From Berberis thunbergii (lineage: Eukaryota; Streptophyta; Magnoliopsida; Ranunculales; Berberidaceae), in the NCBI GenBank assembly GCA_003290165.1, contig QNQO01010764.1:60228-124227 (forward strand): a DNA stretch of 64,000 nucleotides. Reading direction: 5' to 3'. Position 1 is the stretch's first letter. The number at the start of each line of letters is the position of its first letter. The notes beneath the pieces are model-generated. The model did not search any database, was not told the DNA's origin, and was given only the letters and a program-made list of their open reading frames with translations. The position numbers were made by a program, and so were the translations under genes. This document shows positions 55,780 through 64,000 of the stretch, in pieces.

Positions 55780-56163
55780 GAATCGAATATTACACCCAAC
55801 GCCTAGTACGTTGCGTGCGGGCGACGATGACCGAGGAAGTGGGAGTTTAGTTAGCGCTCACCATGCCTCAATCACGAAGATTCACTAAGGGATCATTGCT
55901 CTTTAAACAAACAATGATCGTCAAACTTACCAGGTGAGCTTAATCAGTTCGCGACTAATGACCATAGCTCTCTGGTGTCCCACGCCTAGTTTGCCGTGCG
56001 AGGGTGATGATGGTCGAGGAAGTGGGAGTCTAACCAGCGCTCACACACCTAATGATGATGACTTTCCAATGGATCATTGGTCTCTAACAGACAATGATAG
56101 CCGAACTTACCAGGTAAGCTTAGTCGGGTCACGAATGTTGACGACGACTTCTGGTGGTCCAAC
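55780..56163 (+). repeat. Tandem repeats in the Tat-2 3' region
   Basis: Two units of about 180 bp are aligned on gaggaagtgggagt (about 55834 and 56017), each with catt-gtctct/ctttaaacaaacaatga and acttaccaggt-agctta. Their complement matches the Tat-1 units. Confidence 0.7.
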
Positions 56164-59100
56164 TAATAGGGATTTTATTAACCTAAGTTAATAAGTTAAT
56201 AAACCCAATTTGTAATACCACAAGTGCACGACTGTCTAACTTGTAGACAGTGGAAAATATGTGTCGATCTCACAAGGATTGACGAGACAGTCGAATTCTA
56301 AGACTTATTTAAACTAATTTAGAGTTGGGGGTTACAACAGAAAGAAATTACGAATTTAAGATAACTAAATTGAACAATTAAAATTAAACTGGTAAGATGA
56401 TAAGAGAGTGGACCGGGACATCGAATCCACCACAGGTTCTTCGAGATTTGTGTAATTTTAAATTATTGTTTTCAAGAATCAACACCACTAATCTAAAGAT
56501 TAATCTACATTTGCAATTGATTTCAGCAAAAGCATAAACCCTAGCATTGCATATCTTTTTACAACACACAATCAACAAGTGTAACTTAACTAATTCTAAA
56601 CCCTAGCATTGCCTGTCTTCTTACGTCACAAACAATCATAGATTTAAATTAATTTATTAAAACATGCTTTGAATATCAACAAAGGGAACTTCTAACTGCC
56701 GATTAGTCTAAATAATTTTTTCAGATATAATCGGTGAAATTAAATTAATGAAATTCAAAAATCAACTGTGTTTAACGTTCAAGCATATAGAAAACAATGA
56801 ATTCAGATATAACAAACTCTAGGAAACCCTGTCATTTCATCTTCGCACGGCATGGGGCCTATGAAGATCATGGTGGTGGTGGTCACGTATCAATGGAGGT
56901 GGAATTCATTTAAGCACGAACACGCATCTCGAGAAATTGTTACAAACGCACTGTGGTGGCTCAGAATAAACACTGGGGTGCAAATAACCAAACTAATTCA
57001 AGAAATCGTTTTCTCACTGCCAACGAGGTGTGCCTTCGTCCTCCTTCAAGCTACTCCTTGTGTTTGCTTCCTCTCTGCTAGTCGCGAGCTCTTATTCCTT
57101 CGACCGACTCCAATACTTGCAAGAAAGAAAGAGGTGGAAGAAAAGAGGAGAACGAAGAAAAGGAGAGAAAAACAAGGGCGGTGAAACTCTATTTTTGTTG
57201 CTCCCTTGTTTGGTTACCGTTGTGCAAGCTTCTGAAAAACCAAAAACAGGAAGATAGAGAGAGATGTGAACGGATGAATGGAGGTGGTCGCCGGTTGGCT
57301 GGTGTGTGGACGATGGTGCGAGGTGTATATCTGGCTCTATCGCGAGGTGGTGCGCGAGCTGTTTGCTTTGCCGGTGGTGTGGATGGTGGGACGGTGGTCT
57401 AGAGAGAGGGAAACATAAAGGAAGACGAGGTGGCGGAGAAAGGAACATGGGGTCGTGAATGGCCCTTGTGATCCCCCTGTTGTTGTGTTGTTTGGTTGTG
57501 TGTGATGTGGTCTGCGGTTGTGCGAAACAGAATGAGGAGGAGGTGGTGTTGTGGTGAGCTGGACGGTGTCGTGCGTGGGTTGTTTAGTGGTTGTTGTGTT
57601 TGGCTGCTAGAGAGAGATCAGAAAATGGAGGAGGTGATCGCGCTGCTGGTCCTCCTTTCGAGCGAGGATCACGACAGGGTGGATGTGGTGTGGTGGCTTG
57701 AAAAAAGAGAGAAGGAAGAAGAAAACTTAGGAATAGAGATGGGATCAGGAAAAGGGAGAGAAAAAGCCTAAATAGGGTTCTCCTTTCTCCTTGTTAGGTT
57801 GGGTTTGGGTTTCTAGGTCAGCTTTTGGGCTTGGGCTTAGGTTAAATTGGTGGATTTAGGTTTGTTTGGGTTAGGTTTAGACATGTGATAATTGACTCGT
57901 CACCCGCTACTTTGTACCACCATTTGAATCAACCAATTGATCATTCCACGAATTGCCGCCTTAATGCGATTTCATCGTTTATGCTCAAATTTCTACAAAA
58001 ACTTGAAAACGAATAATTAGAATACATTATAATAATCTAAACACTAACAAATTTAAATTAAGGGATACATTATGTAATAATTACGTGAATATCAAATACC
58101 CCCAAACCTATATTTTGCTATATTCGAGCAAAACAATAAAAATAAAATCCTAACTCACTTTCGCAAAAATCATCAGTTGCACTTACCTTAAACGTACAAC
58201 AAGACTTTAAAACCCCTAGATTACCTCTAATGGACGAGTTATAGTCTCGTGAGGGTTTCCAGAAATGTTACCCACAAACATTATGACTCAATAAATTTCA
58301 AAAACATGGTAACTTGATCACTCTATCTATTATCCTAATCTAATTGCCAAAAATTTCATAAAACAACTAACAGTGTCACAATAATATATCAAAGAGTTTA
58401 ACAATGATTTAATAATACCCAAAGGTTAAATAAATTTCACCAATTATTCTCAACTCAAATTGTGTGCGTGCATAGCTTTTTCAACACAACTTTCTTTTTC
58501 ACAGTAAAGATACGACTAGATAACCTTTGGATAGTAAGCTTCGACTACAAATCTCTCTTGTCACTCAGAAATGAATCACTCAGAGATTGGTTAGTTATCA
58601 CTTGGTTTATATATGAGAAAGAGAATAAATTATGGAAACACAAACATATCCCATATAATAACCATGAAAAACGGACATGAGTATGAACTACTTTGGGAAT
58701 GTTGAATCAGATACCATAATTCTTTCTATTTAATCTCCATGTCTATGAACCAGACTTTACTTAAGATCAATTAGGTTGTAGTGAGGCTAAGATTTTGGCT
58801 AACTAGAATGGAAAAAGATATGCAAAAGTTCTCTGAGGCTGGATACACCCTTTAATAAACACGCGGGGCTCTAAAGAATAACCAATTTTCTACACCATTA
58901 ATTTTTCTTCCTTCAAAATTCTTCTTCATATATTTTTTTTCTTTTTCTTCGAAGCATCAATATTTTTTTTCTTTTATAAAATCAAGCAACAAGCTTTCCC
59001 TTTCTGCACAATGAAACATTTTAGTCCCAAGGATTCATGGAATATTAGTTTAAACTCTATTTTATTTGCCCATTCCAAAAATATATCAACCATACACATT

Positions 59101-60050
59101 CTCAGAGACATTGGGTAAGGATAAAAATAATATGGGATATTACTCCATAATTTGAGTAGGTAATGGAGATGGGGTTAGCAAAGAAAAAGTCTATTTAAAG
59201 GCTCAAAGGGCTGCAAACGGATATTTATCATTAGGTAGGCTAAAAGGCTAAAGAACGGTTAAAAAAATGCCTATATCACTTCTTACGCTCTAGTCGATAT
59301 TATGACATCTCAACTAAATAAACCAAGAAGTTCTAGTGTGCTAATTCAATTTTAACATCATTCTCAAAGCAATTAATAAGAGAAAAAGAATAATGAGATC
59401 ATCAACGAGATAATGCGGACTCAAGAAAAGTCAGAGTTTATTTAATAACCCTCAAGAAAAATAAAATGTCTCAAAACTCACAAGGGTTAAGTCTCCACTA
59501 TTATTCTAAGGTTTTCTAGTTAATATCTTACTGATTAACTTCAAATTATGCTAAATTGGCTTATAGTGCAAGAATAGTCGAGTTGAGATATCTCATGAAA
59601 TATATTTAACTTAAAGATAATATCAACTTTATGTTTCCACTTAATATATCAATGTGACAAGTGAAAGCATGTATTTCTCAAATTTAAAATCATATTTGAA
59701 AGCACATTCTCTTCATTGGAAAGGAACTCAGATTTTGAATGCATTTTCAAATAGAAAGTTTTTTCACACAATCATAATAAATTATGTATTCAATGGAGAT
59801 TGAGTAGAATACAATAGTCAATTGTGAAGTACATTTCAGTTCAAAATTTTTGAAAATGCAGAAAAACTCATAAACCACACCCCCAAACCTAAACTCAACA
59901 TTGTCCTCAATGTATAAAATGATGATCATGACGAATGCAGGAAAAAAAAAATTTAGAGTTAGAGTGATATTACCATGGGAAAGTTATTATCAATTTCGAC
60001 GAAATCATCCACCAATGAACGCTAAAAAACATAAGAACTGTGGACTCATT
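56164..60050 (-). repeat. LTR-retrotransposon-derived 3.9-kb unit, copy 1
   Basis: This unit and 60051-64000 share the same order of blocks: ctaagttaata with acaagtgcacga near the left edge; gaaattgt-acaaacgc-ctgtggtgg at about 56935; a GC-rich leader; ttatgtaataattacgtgaa with ccccaaacctatattttgc at about 58065-58115; gttatagtctcgtgagggtt at about 58230; and cattgtcctcaatgta at about 59900. Read on the minus strand, it resembles the end of a plant Ty3/gypsy element (non-coding 3' region with gaggacaatg-ggtttggggg, then an LTR). No gag or pol is present. GC-rich frames at 57030-57770 are not conserved with copy 2. Confidence 0.65.
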
Positions 60051-61628
60051 GATGCGGGTTTAACTAACCTAAATTAATAGGTTAATTTAACCCACTTGTA
60101 ATAACCGCAAGTGCACGGTGCCTAACTGGTAGACAACGGCAAGTACGGGTCGATCCCACGAAGAGGTGGATGCAATTGAATTTTAGAATTTAATTAAACT
60201 AATTTATAGAAAATGGGGTTACAGCATTTTTAAATCTAAACTAAAAATAAATTAAAAATAAGAAAAATAAAATAAGAGATAGATGAAATGGGTTTTTTGT
60301 GGCTTGGACTCACCAATGAGTTAGTAAAATTATTGAAATCTAAATTACTGAATTAAAAAAATGAGAAGCGTTAGGGATGAAAATCCCTTGCTTACACCAA
60401 ATCTGTGATCGTTAAAATCCAATTAAACTTATACCATATTCCTATCAAACATTAAACAAATTATTTCAAACAAATACGCTCTTACAAAGTATTAAGTGTC
60501 TTTTTAGGGCACACTTAATCAAAGGCTTAAGCTTAATATTTTTAGCACATGCTTTGAATATTGATAAAGGGTAATTCTAACTACCAAACATATCAAATTT
60601 AATTTCTCGAACATGCAAGGTGAAAGCAAATTATCAAAAATTCAGAAATAACTTGTAATTAACAATTAAGCACACAATTCAGTAAAATAAATCAAAAATA
60701 ATTTATACAACCCATTTAGTTTATCACAAAGCTCGATGTGGTGGCACTCAGCAGATCAGCAGGTGGTTGTGCACGAATCCAGAGGAAATTGTCCCAAACG
60801 CTCTGTGGTGGTACAGAGCAAAACTGGGGTGTGAATAGCCAAAATAACTGAATTTGACCAATTCCCGGCCTCTGCTACAGTAGCGCTACAGTAGCCGCTC
60901 GCTCCGGTCGTCTTCTCCAGCGCACAGCGGCTGCTCCGCCGTTTTTCATCGCTCCTCGCGACCTTCCCGACCGCCAAATCACGTCCCAGAACCGTTAAAA
61001 GAGAGAGAGAGGGTGAGGAACAGCAAAAACAATTGAAATCAGGGAATACCAAATCGAAACAGAGGTTCCCTGTTTTCACGGTGGTGGCTCTGTTCGCGAG
61101 GCGGAGCAGGGGGTTCTCCGATCGTGGTGGTGACGGTGGTCGCAAGACGGTGAGGACAGGAAGGAGCTCGCGACGAAGATGGAGGTCGAGAGGGAGGAGC
61201 AGGAGTGCTCTGTCGCGATGCGAAACAGGGCCGCGGTGCTCTGTTTCGCGGTGGTTTCGCTCGGTGGCGTGCTCGTGCGGAGGTGGTGGCGGTTGTGTGG
61301 ACAGGGGAAAGGAGCAGAGACGGTGACGGAGTGAAAAGTTGACGTGAAACAGGGTTGTCACACCCCTGTTTCACGGTGGTGACGGGTGGCGGGTTGTGTT
61401 GTCTGGCGGTGGAGTGGTGCTAGGGTGATGGTGGTGGCGAGGTGGTGATTGCTGAGTGAGTGGAGTGAGTGAGAGATAGATGAGTGGTGAGGGTGAGGGG
61501 TGATGGTGAATCACCTTTGAGAGAGGGAGCTCCTTTGAGGAAATCTTCATTGAGGGAAGAGGTTTGATTTATAATTCTTTTCTTTTCCCTTCTCTTCCCT
61601 CCTCTCCTCTTCTCACCCTATTCTCCTC

Positions 61629-61636
61629 TATTTATA
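61629..61636 (-). promoter_or_regulatory. TATA box of the LTR-like unit, copy 2
   Basis: On the minus strand TATAAATA is followed by a purine-rich leader (gaggagaatagggtgagaag). This fits an LTR promoter driving transcription towards lower coordinates and supports the minus-strand orientation of the unit. Confidence 0.5.
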
Positions 61637-61682
61637 GAAAATAATAGGGATGAAATGAGGGAATGATTCATCAATGAGGGTA

Positions 61683-61835
61683 GGAGAAGGATTGGGCTTA
61701 GGTTTTGGTTTAGGGTATGGATTGGGTTTAGGTTATGAATTAGGTTTCGGGTTTAGGTTATGGATGAGTTTAGGTTATGTATTAGGTTTTGGGTTTAGGT
61801 TATGAATTAGGTTTCGGGTTTAGTTTGTGACTGCT
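61683..61835. repeat. Minisatellite of gggtttaggttatg-type units
   Basis: Degenerate repeats of about 14-27 bp occur (gggtttaggttatgaattag and variants). A shorter G/T-rich counterpart lies at about 57800-57880 in copy 1. The ttaggg-like units are irregular and do not form a telomere array. Confidence 0.75.
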
Positions 61836-64000
61836 TTATACCACCGTTGGAATCGACTAATTGTCGTTCCTTAACTTGTCGCTTTAATGTGATTTCATCG
61901 TTTACGCTCAAATTCCTACAAAGACATGAAACGAAATAATTACTATACAATATAATAATCAAAACACTAACATGTATAAATTAAGGGATATATTATGTAA
62001 TAATTATGTGAATATCAGATACCCCAAACCTATATTTTGCTAGTCCTCGAGCAAAACAATAAAAAGAAAATCCTAACAAACTTTCGCAGGAATCATCGGT
62101 TGCACTTACCTGAAACGTGCAACAAGGCTTTAAACCCCTAGATTACTCTAGTGGACGAGTTATAGTCTCGTGAGGGTTTCCAGAAATGTTACCCACAAAC
62201 ATTACTAACTCAATCAAAACTTGGTCAAATAGTGTTCATTTTAAAACTTCAAGAAATGCAGAAAACAAATAGTGTCATTTTAGTGTATCAACAAATCTCA
62301 AAATAATTTAATATTCTCCAAAGGTTAGAAAAAATTCATAATCATCCTCAACTCAATGTGTGTGTGTGGATAGCATGTCAACATTAACTTTTCATTTCAG
62401 AGTAAAACAATGACTAAATCTCTTGTAGAAAGTTTGTTTTGACTTCAAACCTCTCATGTCACTCAAATAAAGCATAAGAGATTTGTATTCACTCAGTTTA
62501 TATGTGAGGAAAAGAGTTAATTAATATGGAAAACAATCATCTCACATATAGTAATATGAAGAACGGACTTTTCAAGAATAGAATGAACATGATCTCATGG
62601 AAGGAATATCAAATACTTTTGGAAATGTTGAATCAAACCATAGTCTTAGTTATTAAATCGCCACATCTTCAGAACCAACCTTTACTAAGATCAACTAGGA
62701 TTTGTTGGTTGTAATGGGGCTTGGGTAATGGTTAATGGGGGATGTCAAAGGATTCTAACAAAATTTCTAGGAATGTATACACCCATTATACGTATGTCAA
62801 GAATAATCAATGTTGCGCACCATCAATTTTTCTTCATTCTCACATCTTTATCCTCATTCTCATTCTTCTTCTGTTTCCTTCCCTTTTTTTTTTTTCTTTT
62901 CTTTTTCTTTCTTGCTTTCTTCTTTCATAGAGGATTTATGGAAATATTTCATATTTTGATCTTTCATGCCCTTTTTACACCAAGTATATTCATTCCGTAC
63001 ACATTCCCAGAAAAAATTGGGTAAAGGTTAATGGGTTAACAAATAAAAGTTAATCTAAGGCTCAAAGGCTACAAAAAAGGTTATGTTATGGGTAAGTTAA
63101 AAGGCTAGTTAATGGTCTAAAGAAAAAAAAATGCCTAGATCATTTCCTAAGTTCGGGTCGGTATTATGACATCTCAATTGAATAAGCAAGAAGTTCTACG
63201 TAATAATCCAATTTTTATGTCATTCCCAAAGCAATTGAATCAAAGAATGAAAATAATGAGATCATCAACGAGATGAATGTAGACTCAAGAAAATCAGAGT
63301 TTATGTATAACCCTCAGAAAAATAGAAAGGCTCAAAGCTTTTAGGGTTAAGTCTCCACTATTATTCTAAGGTTTTCTAGTATATATTTCACTCATCAACT
63401 TCAAGTTATGCTAACATGGCTCATGGTGCAAAGATAATCGAGTTGAAAAATCTTATGAACCAGATCTAGCTTAAGGATCATACTAAACTTTTAGTCTTTA
63501 TCAATATACCAATATGTCAAATTAGCTTGCATTGAGCATAAAACATTTAAAATTCATTTTCATACTCGTAAAAGACCAAGTTTTCTTGACAGAAAAGCAA
63601 TTTGTTTTTTTTTTTTTAAGAATAAGAAAAGAAAACACTAAAAAAAAATGAAAAATTCACCGACTCATGAACCCTACCCCAAACCTAATCCAAACATTGT
63701 CCTCAATGTTTAACAAAATAATTCTGACAAATGAATGAAGTAAGTACATGAGAGGAGGTTAGAACAGTATTACCGCGGTGAAGATTTTACCAATTTCCAG
63801 GAAGTCATCTATCAATGAGGCTGATAAACATAAGAATCATGGAGTTTTCATTAGAAATCGATAAAATGCAGACTCGACACTAACAAAGAAAACTAAAAAG
63901 AAAAAGCAAAGTGGAAGTCAAAAACTGTTACGAGCTAACGAGTATGAGTGAACACAACTAAAATAGGTAACTCGAAAATCAATCCAGACTAACAGCAAAG

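Larger units (their letters stand above)
50474..56163 (+). mobile_element. Tat-2: Ty3/gypsy Tat-lineage retrotransposon, lacking 3' LTR
   Basis: The 5' LTR is followed by a primer-site region, then remnants in order of gag, protease, reverse transcriptase, RNase H and integrase, then tandem repeats. This is the gag-PR-RT-RH-INT order of Ty3/gypsy. Every domain has stops or frameshifts. No matching 3' LTR follows; instead a different LTR-derived unit begins at about 56164. It is related to Tat-1 (similar LTR layout and shared tandem repeat) but in the opposite orientation. Confidence 0.85.
60051..64000 (-). repeat. LTR-retrotransposon-derived 3.9-kb unit, copy 2
   Basis: This is the second copy, in direct orientation, offset by about 3890 bp. 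The LTR-like part (about 60051-61850) has GC-rich sequence at 60860-61350 whose minus-strand frames (Arg/Pro/Ser-rich) have no recognisable domain. The 3' internal part (about 61850-63840) is AT-rich. The two copies diverge after about 63840. The last 160 bases of the window are unassigned. Confidence 0.65.

Noticed and set aside
57030..57771. Several GC-rich frames on both strands in the LTR-like unit
   Set aside because: They are not conserved in copy 2 at 60860-61600 and look like side effects of base composition.
60756..61374. 201- and 111-codon minus-strand frames and a plus-strand Arg/Ser-rich frame
   Set aside because: They are overlapping frames in a GC-rich LTR-like region, not shared with copy 1, with no domain or start context.

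Overview
The window looks like repeat-dominated heterochromatin or intergenic DNA from a eudicot-type plant genome. It is AT-rich and carries En/Spm (CACTA) DNA transposons, Ty3/gypsy Tat-lineage retrotransposons, MITEs, and intron-containing fragments of plant genes (CDT1, ACINUS, TGA-type bZIP, beta-galactosidase, a MUSTANG-like gene). I see no complete, intact host gene, and no rRNA, tRNA or CRISPR. Gene identities rest on my reading of translations against remembered family features; no database search was run.

Layout. (1) About 1-29,704 is an AT-rich tandem repeat with a unit of roughly 690-725 bp, split by insertions: a MULE-type MITE (515-1127), CACTA-A (1662-10199), a hAT-type MITE (13147-13689), an unclassified block (about 14130-16320), and LTR element LTR-1 (16657-29295). 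LTR-1 is itself split by CACTA-B (16886-26532), inserted just behind its TATA box. Target-site duplications support each of the named nested insertions. (2) About 30,405-49,638 is probably one minus-strand Tat element (Tat-1). It has LTRs at both ends, gag and protease only, an antisense extra ORF and about 175-bp tandem repeats, and it is filled with CACTA-C (truncated), CACTA-D (32304-39307), a beta-galactosidase gene fragment and a further repeat. (3) 49,639-50,473 is a short non-TE spacer with one exon-like ORF. (4) 50,474-about 56,163 is a plus-strand Tat element (Tat-2) with decayed gag-pol. (5) 56,164-64,000 holds two direct copies of an about 3.9-kb LTR-retrotransposon-derived unit read on the minus strand.

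The most interesting theme is gene capture by three different elements. CACTA-A carries a CDT1 gene start with two consensus E2F sites and correct splice sites, plus pieces of a probable DUF3754 gene, a metallophosphoesterase membrane-protein gene, a coiled-coil gene and a TGA bZIP basic region. CACTA-D carries a chimera of a BRCT-like first exon, three ACINUS exons and the C-terminus of the element's own transposase-24 gene. LTR-1 carries a long histidine-rich MUSTANG-like sequence fused in frame to its gag.

CACTA-B and CACTA-D are two copies of one family. They share terminal gcgacgaa-type repeats, an En/Spm transposase-24 gene and a transposase-21 gene, all on the minus strand, with a cargo slot between the two genes. 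Both transposase-21 genes carry stops and internal deletions, so neither copy looks autonomous.
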